A stretch of 64,000 nucleotides of DNA from Candidatus Poseidoniaceae archaeon (GCA_949372645.1 CASIAP010000004.1:1-64000); one strand, 5' to 3'. Counted from the stretch's first letter, positions 54,985 to 64,000 are shown. The notes: a model not told the origin generated them from the sequence alone. A program made the numbers and translations.

Positions 54985-57303
54985 TCAGTCATTGTTGCGA
55001 TTGCCTCGAACAAACGCTGCACCGATGATGACAAGGAGAATCCATGTCGTATTCCATAGCAAGCCTCTGACGTCGATTCTGTCTTCAACTGAATCAAAGA
55101 GTTCTGGCATATGGGAGTAGAGTGTTTGTGCAGCATTACCGCCTGGAGGGCCTCCGCCGCCACCGCCACCACCTTGACCGCCGCCTGCGTTGGAGTCATC
55201 AGCAATGCCGTGGTAGCAGAGCAAGAAGTATGGGAAACCAATCATTGGGACAGTATCACCATTGGTATCAACGACCGTCGAACTTGAACCACTCAGTGGT
55301 GTTGAAACGTAGTAGTATGTTCCTTGAGGATATTCTGGTGTCGAACCGAATCGGCCATTACATTGGTCTAAATCCCCCAATCCACTGACATAGTTCCAAT
55401 CGTCGATTCCATTGTAACCTTGGTCACCACCATCGCTGGTTCGATCAACAGCATAGGACGATTTCATCCCTTTGACAACTCCATCGTCATCCCATGTATA
55501 CATGCCATAGATTGGATAGCCATCAAAAGACCATCCAATGATCGGAGAATGTTTGGTGGAATCAATCAGACTCCAGTCGTAATCTTGCATTGTTTCACCG
55601 CTTTCAGGTTCCCAATACTGGCACATTGCATCCCAGTGGTAATGAACACCAGTCGGGCCAGCGTGTGCGCCACAATATCCGAGGTCTATCGGTTGGCGGT
55701 CTTCTGTGAAGTAGAAGAAGTCAAGAGCGACTGCGTCACCACCTGGGCCTTCTTCAGGTCCAAAAATAGGGACTCCGTTTGCTGCAACTGCCACTTGTCC
55801 TCTGTCCGCTGCACATTCCCATTGTCCATTTGCTGCAGGGCAATTTGTCGAGGTGTGGCCGCCGGTAGTATCGTTGGTTGGATTCAAGGGGATGCTCCAT
55901 GTATGAGATTGTACATCTCCTGGCCCGAAAGCTGAAATCCAGTTGTGGTTCGGGATTCCATTTGAATTGACGTTCATTTCTGTTGACGATACGGATACAC
56001 TCACATCACATTGGAACCAAGGACCTGAACCGCCACCGTTCGGTGCATTGACGCCGTTGGTATTTGCATTGTAGTTATTGCCTTGTCCATTATCATCTCG
56101 AACCCATGGTCCATTACCATCCTGGCAATACCATGAATCTTCAGCGGACCAGTTTGGAAGTGTGCATCCGTCAGTTCCAACAACTTCCCCGAGTGGAGTG
56201 TTTGGACATTGGTCAAGAGCATCGTTCACACCGTCTCCATCACCGTCTTTTTGTGAATCTGAGCAGCCATCTGTATCGACTGCCTCTCCGCTTGGAGAGT
56301 TTGGACAGAGATCGAGAACATTGTTGACCATGTCAGAATCATCATCCTTTTGAGTTTCAGAACATCCATTGGCATCAACACTTTCCGAAGTTAGCGTGTT
56401 TGCGCATTGGTCAACATCGTCCATCACACCGTCCATGTCGGTATCAGTTTCGGATTCTGAACATCCAGTAGCGTAAACTGGTTCTCCTTCCGGAGTTGAA
56501 TCACACTCGTCTGCTTCGTCAAGAACACCATCACTATCAAGATCAGTTTCAGGTTCTGGAGGCACAGGGAGATTGAGTTGAATGGTTGAGGTTGATTGGG
56601 TAAACAATCCACATGATGCAATGAGATCACCCTCTGTGTTGTGGTATGATGTATTGACTGACATGCTGTATTCTCCAGTCGTTGTGTTTTCATCACCATC
56701 GATGAGACGTGCTGGACTTTGACCTTGTGGATGATATTCAATACTGCAAGTGCTTGGGAATTTGTGCAACATCAAGCCTTGAAGAGTCCCCATTGAAGAG
56801 TTTTCTTCAGGTTGAACCCAAAGGAAGGAGAGGAGTACATCCTCTTCCTCTGGAGCAATGATGGTTAATTGGGAGATTGAAACATTGCTTGTCAATCCTT
56901 CAGCATCGGTTGCCTGAATTTGTATGATCCATATTCCCGGTTGAGAGAGTTCAGTCATGATTGACCATGAACCATCCGACATCGGTGAAGTATTGCGATT
57001 CTCTCCAATTTGTTCAAAGGTATTTGAGTCAATGATGACGACAGTTACCGTCGTCGTTGCAAGTATCTCATCGATAACGAAGCCAGCGATGCTTGAGTTT
57101 TCTCCATCCCAAAGGTGAGTGAATTCTCCGGAATTGAGTATGGTGGGGGAAGTATTCTCGATGATCACAGTATCTTGTTGAATCTCTGAATCTGTTGGTG
57201 TAGCTTTTTCATCATCTTGAGTTTCGTCAACCATGAGGATAAAACCACCACTCACCATGAGCAGAGCAAGAAGTCCACTGAGAACAACCATTTTTGTTTC
57301 CAT
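54985..57303 (-). CDS. YHYH-domain surface protein with TSP3-type repeats
   Basis: A 772-residue protein with an N-terminal signal (MVVLSGLLALLMVSGGFILM). Residues about 60-250 are beta-rich. Four TSP3/calcium repeats of about 36 residues lie at 250-380 (DSDGVLDEADECDSTPEG and relatives, each with two cysteines). A YHYH domain spans 420-720 with HAGPTGVHYHWDAMCQYW and GWSFDGYPIYGMY. The C-terminal end has a Gly-rich linker and a membrane helix (LLWNTTWILLVIIGAAFV). YHYH proteins are secreted and often near redox genes; the histidine-rich core could bind metal. Co-transcription with the SCO1 gene supports a copper-related role, but this is inference. Confidence 0.82.
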   Translation of the reverse strand: METKMVVLSGLLALLMVSGGFILMVDETQDDEKATPTDSEIQQDTVIIENTSPTILNSGEFTHLWDGENSSIAGFVIDEILATTTVTVVIIDSNTFEQIGENRNTSPMSDGSWSIMTELSQPGIWIIQIQATDAEGLTSNVSISQLTIIAPEEEDVLLSFLWVQPEENSSMGTLQGLMLHKFPSTCSIEYHPQGQSPARLIDGDENTTTGEYSMSVNTSYHNTEGDLIASCGLFTQSTSTIQLNLPVPPEPETDLDSDGVLDEADECDSTPEGEPVYATGCSESETDTDMDGVMDDVDQCANTLTSESVDANGCSETQKDDDSDMVNNVLDLCPNSPSGEAVDTDGCSDSQKDGDGDGVNDALDQCPNTPLGEVVGTDGCTLPNWSAEDSWYCQDGNGPWVRDDNGQGNNYNANTNGVNAPNGGGSGPWFQCDVSVSVSSTEMNVNSNGIPNHNWISAFGPGDVQSHTWSIPLNPTNDTTGGHTSTNCPAANGQWECAADRGQVAVAANGVPIFGPEEGPGGDAVALDFFYFTEDRQPIDLGYCGAHAGPTGVHYHWDAMCQYWEPESGETMQDYDWSLIDSTKHSPIIGWSFDGYPIYGMYTWDDDGVVKGMKSSYAVDRTSDGGDQGYNGIDDWNYVSGLGDLDQCNGRFGSTPEYPQGTYYYVSTPLSGSSSTVVDTNGDTVPMIGFPYFLLCYHGIADDSNAGGGQGGGGGGGGPPGGNAAQTLYSHMPELFDSVEDRIDVRGLLWNTTWILLVIIGAAFVRGNRNND

Positions 57304-57325
57304 ATCGCTAAATTTAGTGCAATAG

Positions 57326-57335
57326 CATTTAATCC
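57326..57335 (-). promoter_or_regulatory. TATA-like box of the YHYH-domain gene
   Basis: On the minus strand ggattaaatg is centred about 27 nt before the ATG at 57303, as expected for a leaderless transcript that would include SCO1. Confidence 0.5.
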
Positions 57336-57365
57336 TTCGCAGAAGTTGAATGCTGATGATTCAAT

Positions 57366-58295
57366 TCACTTGAAGAATGATTCAATGAAAGAACCATCAT
57401 TCATGAGTATGAGTGTCAAATCGTTGTACTTGAGTATCTGAACTGGAATCTCATCGAATATTTGCCTTTCCTTTTTCGATTCGGAAAAGAGTATTTCTTC
57501 TCGCCACCCTGCAATATGCCATGCCTCATGCTTCACACTCCACACAGCATGCTGAGCCGGACCTTTGAGTTTGAAATACACCTGTGGCGTATCTGCTCGA
57601 TGCCAAATAACATCCCCATTCTCAAAACAAAGAAGATGATTCTCTCCATGACTGTAGACTGAATTGAGGATTCCGTCACATTCGATAATTTCGGAATTCA
57701 CCATTTCGCCGTTGTCACATCGATAGGTATTGTGAGCCCCTCCCCTCGACCATACATGGAGTAGAGAGTCTTGTATGGAGGCCGAAATAACCACTTCCCC
57801 ATGAGGTAAATTTTCAAGATCTTCCCACTTAGGTTCTGGCTTTCTCCAGTGTTCACCAGCATCAGCACCCATCGCATAGATTCCTTTTTGCCAAAGAATA
57901 AATACAAATTGTTCATCATTTGAGCATAATATAAGGGGCTCAGCATCCAATACATGTGACCAACTAGTTCCAGTTGGATGAACAGCGGCCTCAATTGAGG
58001 TACGAGTGCGGAGTCCTCCCCGGTCAGGGCCATCTACAAATTCTTTCTCTATTGAAAACGAGGCCATTCTTGCCAGCATTAATTCGTGGTCAACCCATGT
58101 GACAATCAATTTGTTTCCAAGTAACGTGCTACTTTGAACGGAACAAGGGAACGGTTTTGTAACTTCACCTGACTTTTGTAACTTCAAATCGAGTTTGAGA
58201 AATTCACCATCGATACCCACAGCGATGTACCCCTCATCCCACTGCCAGATTTGGGCAGGATGAAACGGCAATGGCTCCACGTTCAACTCGGTCAT
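57366..58295 (-). CDS. Propeller-like cytoplasmic protein, unknown function
   Basis: A 309-residue protein without signal peptide. Short recurring strand groups (IWQWDEGYIAVGIDGEFLKLDL, NHLLCFENGDVIWHRAD, AVWSVKHEAWHIAGW, LTLILMNDGSFIESF) with Trp at regular spacing suggest a seven-bladed propeller with WD-like or PQQ-like repeats. No catalytic motif is visible. It is divergent from dtdA, and its start lies at the edge of the dtdA frame. Confidence 0.5.
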   Translation of the reverse strand: MTELNVEPLPFHPAQIWQWDEGYIAVGIDGEFLKLDLKLQKSGEVTKPFPCSVQSSTLLGNKLIVTWVDHELMLARMASFSIEKEFVDGPDRGGLRTRTSIEAAVHPTGTSWSHVLDAEPLILCSNDEQFVFILWQKGIYAMGADAGEHWRKPEPKWEDLENLPHGEVVISASIQDSLLHVWSRGGAHNTYRCDNGEMVNSEIIECDGILNSVYSHGENHLLCFENGDVIWHRADTPQVYFKLKGPAQHAVWSVKHEAWHIAGWREEILFSESKKERQIFDEIPVQILKYNDLTLILMNDGSFIESFFK

Positions 58296-58371
58296 GGCAC
58301 TCGGTTACTGTGGCACTTTGTCAATACTCGCATGTGGGAGATATGAAATGTTGAGGAGGTTACCGCTCCGT

Positions 58372-59355
58372 ATGGGCGTTATTCATGTTGTCCTAATTGC
58401 AGTGAGTGCCAGTGACATTGCCTCTACGAATCAAGCAGATGCTTTGAGGCGAATCGCTGAATGGGAAAAAATAGATTCAGTTGAAGGACATCCCGCTTAC
58501 ACTCGCCTTCATGTGAGGATGTGGGTTCTTCCGGGAAGTATTCTTCAAGAAGACTTTCTTGCTCGAAGATGGAAGCAGTCGACAGGGGAAACTGTCGATG
58601 AAATTATTTTCCCTTCCCGACATTCTGCAGCCAGTGGCCGTCCTTCATTGACGCTTCACCCAATCGGTGTCATGCAACTCAATACAGATGAGATTCCTCA
58701 ATACGGTGGCAAGGCAGGAGATGCACCTCCACCATCGACACGTCTCGCCTCGTGGTGGCAGGAACTCGTTCTTATGTCCAAAAATGTCGATCTTGGTCAA
58801 GAATTTGATTCTTCTCTTGAGGTGACACACCATGGTCCCTGGTTAGAAGTACCTTCATTGTTCATCGAAGTTGGTTCGACATCGGCTACATGGGGTCATG
58901 TTGGTGCAGCCGAATTTCTAGCAGATATTATCCATCGTGGACTTGGTCTTGATGGTGGGCAAGGTTTTGGACATTGGGACTCAAAGCATAATGCAGGTGA
59001 TCTTGTCTTGATTACGCTAGGAGGTGGACATTATGCACCTCGGGCCAATAGCTTAGCACTCCATTCTGATCTTCATCTCGGCCATATGTTGGCAACGTAT
59101 GCACTGCCTTTCACTCTGCCAGATATTGAAGGTGATGAGCCTGGTGGTAATTGGAAACAATCGATTAATGCAGCGTATGAGGCAACGAAGAAAGCATATC
59201 CAAATGGGGAAATTATCTTTTCCATGGATAAAAAAGCGTTCAAGGGATGGCAAAGACAGGCGATAAGATCACACCTTAAATTCCTTCAAGCACCCTTGTT
59301 GACTTCGAAAGGTATAGTGGCGCTTTTAGAACTGAAGCAAGGCAGGGCCCATTGA
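58372..59355 (+). CDS. dtdA: D-aminoacyl-tRNA deacylase (archaeal DtdA)
   Basis: A 327-residue enzyme that removes D-amino acids from mischarged tRNA. Landmarks are LEVTHHGPWLEVPSLFIEVGSTSATW and LITLGGGHYAPRANSLAL, both typical of the archaeal/plant GEK1-like family. The frame extends upstream to 58294, overlapping the divergent gene; the ATG at 58372 (MGVIHVVLIAVSASDIAS) follows gaggagg and matches the family start. It stands apart from its neighbours but fits the tRNA-quality theme of the window. Confidence 0.9.
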   Translation: MGVIHVVLIAVSASDIASTNQADALRRIAEWEKIDSVEGHPAYTRLHVRMWVLPGSILQEDFLARRWKQSTGETVDEIIFPSRHSAASGRPSLTLHPIGVMQLNTDEIPQYGGKAGDAPPPSTRLASWWQELVLMSKNVDLGQEFDSSLEVTHHGPWLEVPSLFIEVGSTSATWGHVGAAEFLADIIHRGLGLDGGQGFGHWDSKHNAGDLVLITLGGGHYAPRANSLALHSDLHLGHMLATYALPFTLPDIEGDEPGGNWKQSINAAYEATKKAYPNGEIIFSMDKKAFKGWQRQAIRSHLKFLQAPLLTSKGIVALLELKQGRAH

Positions 59356-59402
59356 GGTAAGCCTCAAGAGTCTCCTACACTGACAGGTAGTTAGGTGGAG
59401 TC

Positions 59403-60380
59403 ATGGTCAGTTGGTTTTCCAAGTCAATTGTTGCAATGACTGTCCGGATGCCGAAATGGTTTGTTGGATGGGTCTCACGGCGCTATGTTGCAGGTCCAAA
59501 CTTAGAAGACGCGGTTTCCATCATGATGCGTCTTTCGAAAGAAGATGCTTGTTTCACAATCGATGTTCTGGGTGAAGAGATTACTTCACTTGCTGAAGCG
59601 CAATATTTTTTAGATGAATATTTATCCGTAGTTGATGCTATTCGAGAACATAACCTTGATGCAAATCTCTCCATAAAACCGACTGCTTTTGGATTACTTA
59701 TCGATGAAAAGGCGGGCATGAAAAACATTGAAACTTTGGTTCGAATGGCTCATGAGCATGACCTTTTTGTTCGACTTGATATGGAAGACCACCGTGTTAC
59801 GACCTCAACCATCCAAGTGGTCCTGGATCTGCATAATCAAGGTTTAACCAATGTCGGTGTTGTTTTGCAAGGACGTTTATTCCGTACATTGGATGATATT
59901 AATTATCTCGAAACAGAGTTAGGTCCTGCTGCTGATTATCGTATTTGCAAAGGGATATATCTTGAGTCAGAAGATATCGCCTACACTTCATATCAAGATA
60001 TAGTTGATGCTACAAATGCTTGTATTGACCGAATGTTAGCAGCTGGTTCTTACTGTTCGATTGCATCTCATGATATACCAGTTGTTGAATATGCCAAATC
60101 AGCATTAAAATCGTATGGTATGGGCCCGAATATACCTGACCCACGTCCAAATGCTGGCCCTCCTCGAACAGCAAAGGGGCCCGGTTATGAATTCCAAATG
60201 CTTCTTGGAGTTCGTGGTCCATTGCGTAGGAAATTGGCTAAGAATGGACATCGCACACGTGTGTACATTCCTTACGGTAAGCAATGGTATGAATACAGTA
60301 TTCGAAGGTTAAAAGAAAATCCAACCATAGGTACACAAGTCGCCAAGGCATTCATGATGCCATGGACAAACCGACCTTGA
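59403..60380 (+). CDS. Proline dehydrogenase
   Basis: A 325-residue FAD-dependent TIM-barrel enzyme oxidising proline to pyrroline-5-carboxylate. Marks include LSIKPTAFGLLID, VRLDMEDHRVTTST, GVVLQGRLFRT, the FAD-contact strand ADYRICKGIYLES, and the substrate-binding end VYIPYGKQWYEYSIRRLKENP. It is a short mono-functional type; no pyrroline dehydrogenase is next to it. The ribosome site is aggtggag. It indicates use of amino acids, which suits a protein-degrading heterotroph together with the surface protease at 31423. The stop abuts that of the next gene. Confidence 0.9.
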   Translation: MVSWFSKSIVAMTVRMPKWFVGWVSRRYVAGPNLEDAVSIMMRLSKEDACFTIDVLGEEITSLAEAQYFLDEYLSVVDAIREHNLDANLSIKPTAFGLLIDEKAGMKNIETLVRMAHEHDLFVRLDMEDHRVTTSTIQVVLDLHNQGLTNVGVVLQGRLFRTLDDINYLETELGPAADYRICKGIYLESEDIAYTSYQDIVDATNACIDRMLAAGSYCSIASHDIPVVEYAKSALKSYGMGPNIPDPRPNAGPPRTAKGPGYEFQMLLGVRGPLRRKLAKNGHRTRVYIPYGKQWYEYSIRRLKENPTIGTQVAKAFMMPWTNRP

Positions 60381-61211
60381 TCAGTTTCGTGGTCTCTTGA
60401 TTTTTCTTTTATTGGTCGGAGCGACCCCTTTTTTGATAATTTCCTTCGGAAGAACTGGATCTGGGTTAAACCCAAGTTTCCCTTCTTTCCATGCTTGTCG
60501 ACGTTCCCGTGGTGTTCGTGGGGCGAAATATTCTTCCACAGGAGGTTCGTGCAAATACATTCTCTTGATATCACGGGCTTCAACAGTTCCACGCAGTGTC
60601 CGGGCTCGGCCCATGTGAATTGCACGGATTCTCCATGTCTGGCCTTCGAGATCCATCAGGTTTCCTGCGGTAAAGGTCTTATCAGCGGGTACGATTAAAA
60701 CATCAGATGATGACTCTTCACCACGTGTCATGGTGAGTTTAACTCGTACCATATCACAGCGAAGGGCTGAAGCACGTACAACGAGACTTGCCTCACAATG
60801 CTTTACATATCTTCCATCTTTCATTTCAATTTGATTGATCGACCATAATTTGTCATCTTCTTGGAAGACATCTTCTAATTCCAGTATTTCATCGGCATCT
60901 ATCTCGATAACCTTGGTAATCGATGAGGGGCCCTCTGTAAGAATAAATGGAATATTCATGACGGGTGGCGGGCGAATATGAACAGTATGCACTTTACTGC
61001 ATTCTTCACACTTCAACAAGTAGTCTGACCCTTGACCCTTTCGCTTTTCTCGAAGAATAATGTGGCCCCTGACATCATCACAATCCGGGCAGTGTACTGC
61101 GTTTTCCAGCAGAACCTCATCCTCTTCATTCAAAGCATCTTCTTCGACTCCGTTTTCAAGCAAAATTTCATCCTCTTCGATGAAATCATCCTCTTCGACT
61201 GTGTCATCCAT
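60381..61211 (-). CDS. Archaeal zinc-ribbon protein (HVO_0476-like)
   Basis: A 276-residue protein. An acidic N-terminus of two repeats (EEDDFIEEDEILLENGVEED...) precedes a zinc ribbon with CPDCDD and KCEECSKVH. Beta-rich domains with VRVKLTMTRGEESSSDVLIV and TFTAGNLMDLEGQTWRIRAIH follow, then a basic C-terminus (KRKIKRPRN). The layout resembles an archaeal family of zinc proteins (COG1326) whose role is unclear. The basic tail suggests RNA contact. Start at ATG 61211 or 61217. Divergent from the methyltransferase-like gene. Confidence 0.6.
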   Translation of the reverse strand: MDDTVEEDDFIEEDEILLENGVEEDALNEEDEVLLENAVHCPDCDDVRGHIILREKRKGQGSDYLLKCEECSKVHTVHIRPPPVMNIPFILTEGPSSITKVIEIDADEILELEDVFQEDDKLWSINQIEMKDGRYVKHCEASLVVRASALRCDMVRVKLTMTRGEESSSDVLIVPADKTFTAGNLMDLEGQTWRIRAIHMGRARTLRGTVEARDIKRMYLHEPPVEEYFAPRTPRERRQAWKEGKLGFNPDPVLPKEIIKKGVAPTNKRKIKRPRN

Positions 61212-61307
61212 GAACATCCCTGTCTATGCGCTATGCCTCTCCCGTTTGAAGGTACCGGCTCATCAACATAAGCGAGGCTTGAAGGAGTTTCGCCGAAAGG
61301 GCACCTT

Positions 61308-62051
61308 ATGTCGGAACAAGAAAAGGCTGGTTCGGAAGTTGGAAAGGACCATGTGTTGGCTCATTTACTCTCTCCAGATGAAGCTCGTTCACGTAACGAA
61401 CCTGAAATTGCCAGTAACATTGGTACACAATTACAGCACATGGCACTGAGCACTTGGTCAATCTCAATATTACGTCGACTTCGTGATGCTTTAGGTCGAC
61501 TCAAGCCCCAATCCCTACTTGAAGTTGGAGCCGGAATTGGACATCGTAGTGCATGGATATATGACTTATTTGCGATCGATGGAGCAACTCCGGAACGATA
61601 TCAATTGGTTGAAGATGGAGCTAAATTTGCAGTAATAATTCGTCGACTGATGCTTCGACATGATGCAGAATCCTACACTACTATTGTTGTCGGAAACCTG
61701 GACGCATTAATTGCTGAAACCAATGCGTGGCATGCAGCTTCTTCCACTGGTGTCGAAGTTGGTAAACCTCCGTTAGAACTTCAGCATGATGCGATTATTG
61801 TTGATGGAAAAACGGATACTCGTGCTCGCTCAGTTCAAGCCTTACTTCCTTTTCTCTCACCAAGTGGAGTTTTGTTTACAGTGGAACCAGATATGCCTCT
61901 TGGGAATGTTGAGGACGATGACAAAGAAGGTATGCTTTTAGTCGATGGTTTCAATCAATGGATGGAATGTATCCAAACAATAACCAAAACATATCATGTT
62001 GCCTTTATGCCGTTATTTGGTGGCACATTAGTTGCCATAACGAAGAAGTGA
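61308..62051 (+). CDS. SAM-dependent methyltransferase-like protein
   Basis: A 247-residue protein with Rossmann-type motif I in SLLEVGAGIGHRSAWI, an acidic second strand (RYQLVEDGAKFAV) and motif IV-like HDAIIVDGKTDTRA, followed by LLPFLSPSGVLFTVEPD. This is most like class I O-methyltransferases, but the GxGxG of motif I is altered (GAGIG) and the substrate part is not recognised. It is convergent with transaldolase, 8 bp apart. Confidence 0.6.
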   Translation: MSEQEKAGSEVGKDHVLAHLLSPDEARSRNEPEIASNIGTQLQHMALSTWSISILRRLRDALGRLKPQSLLEVGAGIGHRSAWIYDLFAIDGATPERYQLVEDGAKFAVIIRRLMLRHDAESYTTIVVGNLDALIAETNAWHAASSTGVEVGKPPLELQHDAIIVDGKTDTRARSVQALLPFLSPSGVLFTVEPDMPLGNVEDDDKEGMLLVDGFNQWMECIQTITKTYHVAFMPLFGGTLVAITKK

Positions 62052-62059
62052 GAATTCAA

Positions 62060-62722
62060 TCAAGCATTTCCGGCCTTTTCAACTTCAGCCCAATCTTTCA
62101 TGAATCCTTCTAATCCCCGCTCGGTTAACGGATGTTTCATCAATTGGCGGAATATCTTCGCTGGCATTGTTGCGGTGTGGGCACCTAACTGTATGCACTG
62201 AAGGACATGTGTTGGATGTCGAATCGATGCGGCAAGTACCTTGGTTGTAATCCAGTGATAATTCGACCACGTGTCCATGATTTCAGCAATAAGGGTCATT
62301 CCGTCGTGGCCAGTGTCATCGATACGTCCAATGAATGGTGAGACATAAGTTGCTCCGGCTTTTGCAGCCATCAATGCTTGTGCGGCTGAGAAGATGAGTG
62401 TGACGTTTGTGTCTATTCCTTCTTCGGTCAATACCTTGGTTGCAGCAAGGCCTTCAGGGGTGCATGGAATTTTGATGATCACATTCTCGGGCAATTCAGC
62501 TTTGAGTGCTCGACCTTGTTCGATCATTCCAGCAGTGTCCATTGCGGTGACTTCTGCTGAGATTGGACCGTCGCAGATGGAGGCGATTTCTGCAACGACT
62601 TTCTTGAAATCTCTTCCGCTCTTCTTAATCAATGAAGGATTTGTTGTTACGCCATCGAGGATTCCCCAAGCGGCAATTTCTCGTATTTCATCTACGTCTG
62701 CTGTGTCAAGGAAGAACTCCAT
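62060..62722 (-). CDS. tal: Transaldolase (MipB/TalC family)
   Basis: A 220-residue class I aldolase of the short transaldolase family. The Schiff-base lysine is Lys84 in VIIKIPCT; other conserved parts are [32 protein letters not shown] and [11 protein letters not shown]. It transfers dihydroxyacetone units between sugar phosphates in the non-oxidative pentose route. ATG 62722 ([10 protein letters not shown]) is a typical family start; the frame reaches 62767. Two genes upstream is the transketolase subunit. Confidence 0.92.
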   Translation of the reverse strand: MEFFLDTADVDEIREIAAWGILDGVTTNPSLIKKSGRDFKKVVAEIASICDGPISAEVTAMDTAGMIEQGRALKAELPENVIIKIPCTPEGLAATKVLTEEGIDTNVTLIFSAAQALMAAKAGATYVSPFIGRIDDTGHDGMTLIAEIMDTWSNYHWITTKVLAASIRHPTHVLQCIQLGAHTATMPAKIFRQLMKHPLTERGLEGFMKDWAEVEKAGNA

Positions 62723-62773
62723 ACTGCACGGTTGTGGGAGGCACTCTTTCAAGTATTTGCTCAACACATTGCC

Positions 62774-63139
62774 TTAGTTTTCGTAGGCAGTGTATTTTGC
62801 GGAATTTCCTTTTGCCTTTTCAATCGGATATTTGAGTCGATTTTTTTCGATTTTAGAGTTCATCATTTCAATAGGCTCAATGCCGAGAATTGAACATAAG
62901 CGGAGGCAATAGACCATGACATCAGCCAATTCGTCTCCAATGTCGGAAAGCAATTGAGGGTTCTCTTGAACTTCTTCTTGAGTTGGATTCGACCATTGAA
63001 CAGTTTCGTTCAATTCACTCGCTTCAATTGAAACAGAAGCCATGAGGTTTTTTACACTGTGAAACTGTTCCCAATCTCGTTCATTGGTAAATACGTCAAC
63101 TTTTCGCATTGTGTTCACGAGGGTGTCTTCGTTCGACAT
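62774..63139 (-). CDS. MazG-like nucleotide pyrophosphohydrolase
   Basis: A 121-residue all-helical protein with metal-binding pairs EASELNE and GDELADVMVYCL, like RS21-C6/dCTPase members of the MazG superfamily. It likely hydrolyses non-canonical or excess dNTPs such as dCTP analogues. The start ATG at 63139 (MSNEDTLV) is preferred over 63148. It lies between transketolase and transaldolase genes, but a metabolic link is not implied. Confidence 0.85.
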   Translation of the reverse strand: MSNEDTLVNTMRKVDVFTNERDWEQFHSVKNLMASVSIEASELNETVQWSNPTQEEVQENPQLLSDIGDELADVMVYCLRLCSILGIEPIEMMNSKIEKNRLKYPIEKAKGNSAKYTAYEN

Positions 63140-63181
63140 GTATGGCACACATCGGTTTCAAATAAAGCATTTTCAGCAGGA

Positions 63182-64000
63182 TTACTTACGGGAAATCGCC
63201 TTCTTTGCAGCCAATGCGATGTAATGAGCAGAAATCTGCATGACTTCGAGCATTTCATCTGCTTGACCAGATTCACCGAATCGATCTGGTACACCGACCA
63301 TTTCGAGAGGGGCAAAGGTGTTGGCAACTAAATGCTCTGCAACCGCACTTCCAAGGCCGCCAATGACATTGTGGTCTTCTGCTGTGACAAGTGCACCACA
63401 TCGAGTTGCAATCGTATCAATCAGTTGACCATCGATTGGTTTGAGTGTATGCATATCAACTACGGTTGCGTGAATTCCTTCAGCTTTCAATGATTCAGCC
63501 GCCTTGAGCGACTCTGACACCAAAACGCCACAAGCCACAATCGCGACATCATTCCCTTCTTTCAAGACAATTCCTTTACCGATTTTAATTTCGTCTTCCC
63601 GTCCATCGTAGAGTACTGGGGTCTTGTTACGAGCGGTCCGCATATAGGATGGAGTTCCAAGTGCTGGAAGTTGCATGGTCAACACCCGTGTGCTTACGTC
63701 ATCACATGGATGCATAACCACAACATTTGGCAAAGTCCTGAAAATGCCTAAATCCTCAATCGATTGTGCAGAAGAGCCATCGGTACCGGTATGGGTGCCT
63801 CCGTGGCTGCCACACAAATGCACTGCAAGGTTTGGTCGAGCAATACCATTACGCATTTGTTCAAATGCTCTTTCAGTGAATATAGCAAAGGTGCTGGCGA
63901 ATGGAATGTAGCCAGATGCTGCCATACCTGCTCCAACAAGAAGCATGTTTTGCTCACCAATTCCGCATGAAATCGTGCGGTCAGGATAGGCCTTTCTAAA
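63182..64000 (-). CDS. Transketolase C-terminal subunit (partial, cut by window edge)
   Basis: At least 272 residues, open through the right edge. It holds the pyrimidine-binding and C-terminal domains. The read-in from the edge (CGIGEQNMLLVGAGMAASGY) has the conserved glutamate that activates thiamine diphosphate. GSHGGTHTGTDGSSAQSIEDLG follows, then the C-terminal phosphate-binding end (VVDMHTLKPIDGQLIDTIA). Split transketolases (two subunits, N and C) are usual in archaea; the N subunit should lie to the right. With transaldolase it makes ribose 5-phosphate and erythrose 4-phosphate. Confidence 0.92.
   Translation of the reverse strand, partial: FRKAYPDRTISCGIGEQNMLLVGAGMAASGYIPFASTFAIFTERAFEQMRNGIARPNLAVHLCGSHGGTHTGTDGSSAQSIEDLGIFRTLPNVVVMHPCDDVSTRVLTMQLPALGTPSYMRTARNKTPVLYDGREDEIKIGKGIVLKEGNDVAIVACGVLVSESLKAAESLKAEGIHATVVDMHTLKPIDGQLIDTIATRCGALVTAEDHNVIGGLGSAVAEHLVANTFAPLEMVGVPDRFGESGQADEMLEVMQISAHYIALAAKKAISRK

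Overview
The window looks like chromosome of an uncultured marine euryarchaeote, most likely Marine Group II (Candidatus Poseidoniales) or a close relative in Thermoplasmatota. This is inferred from gene content, not from a database match. Archaeal markers are ArcS, DtdA, aIF6, Rpo7, Spt4, eS24, eS31, uS15, RNase P subunit Rpp21, a YhbY-like protein, archaeal PheT, archaeal-type GluRS and an archaeal-type GAPDH. The 23S and 5S rRNA genes sit together without a 16S gene, as in Thermoplasmata. Several multi-kilobase genes encode secreted, single-pass surface proteins, which is typical of this group.

Layout. 1-11106 (minus): one giant surface-protein gene with a signal peptide, two beta-propellers of the 'DSN..VHI.Y' type flanking a seven-bladed RCC1-like propeller, at least twenty Ig-like (He_PIG) modules including eleven almost identical 273-bp copies, Asp-rich TSP3-type repeats, a transmembrane helix and a cytoplasmic tail leaving the window. 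Its frame is broken at about 8524 and repeatedly between 4166 and 6770. 11339-15046: a LysE-type exporter, a Bat-like HTH regulator and a membrane-anchored protein. 15098-20962 (plus): archaeosine synthase, uS15, a degenerate DHH/RecJ-like protein, a small helical protein and a secreted/membrane protein with a cytoplasmic zinc ribbon. 20963-26362 (minus): CBS protein, GluRS, RNase HII and a surface protein. 26456-30192: a small unknown protein, PheT, and a GXGXG-domain protein fused to a remnant of the glutamate-synthase FMN barrel. 30326-39529 (plus): GAPDH, a 1655-residue subtilisin-like surface protease, adenylate kinase, RNase P Rpp21, YhbY-like protein and an ArsB/NhaD-type transporter. 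39586-41088: a zinc-ribbon/TPR protein with an Ala-Pro linker. 41089-44609: structured leader, 23S rRNA enclosed in a bulge-helix-bulge processing stem, 5S rRNA and a hairpin/T-tract terminator. 44716-47026: aIF6, PurC and an unknown protein. 47067-52787 (minus): a 1906-residue surface protein. 53064-54336 (plus): rpo7-spt4-eS24-eS31 operon. 54340-57303 (minus): SCO1 lipoprotein and YHYH-domain protein. 57366-64000: an unknown propeller-like protein, DtdA, proline dehydrogenase, a zinc-ribbon protein, a methyltransferase-like protein, transaldolase, a MazG-like pyrophosphohydrolase and the C-terminal subunit of a split transketolase, cut by the right edge.

Two themes run through the window. 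One is translation and RNA metabolism: tRNA charging and proofreading, archaeosine modification, ribosomal proteins, RNase P, RNA polymerase stalk and elongation factor, and rRNA. The other is a surface programme of large secreted proteins (at 11106, 15046, 18923, 26362, 31423, 52787 and 57303) with beta-rich ectodomains, one membrane anchor and short cytoplasmic tails; it includes a protease that could digest polymeric protein. The genome is tightly packed, and several convergent gene pairs have abutting or overlapping stop codons. Genes that start a transcript often show a TATA-like box 25-35 nt before the ATG, which suggests leaderless mRNAs; internal operon genes carry GGAGGTGA-like ribosome sites.
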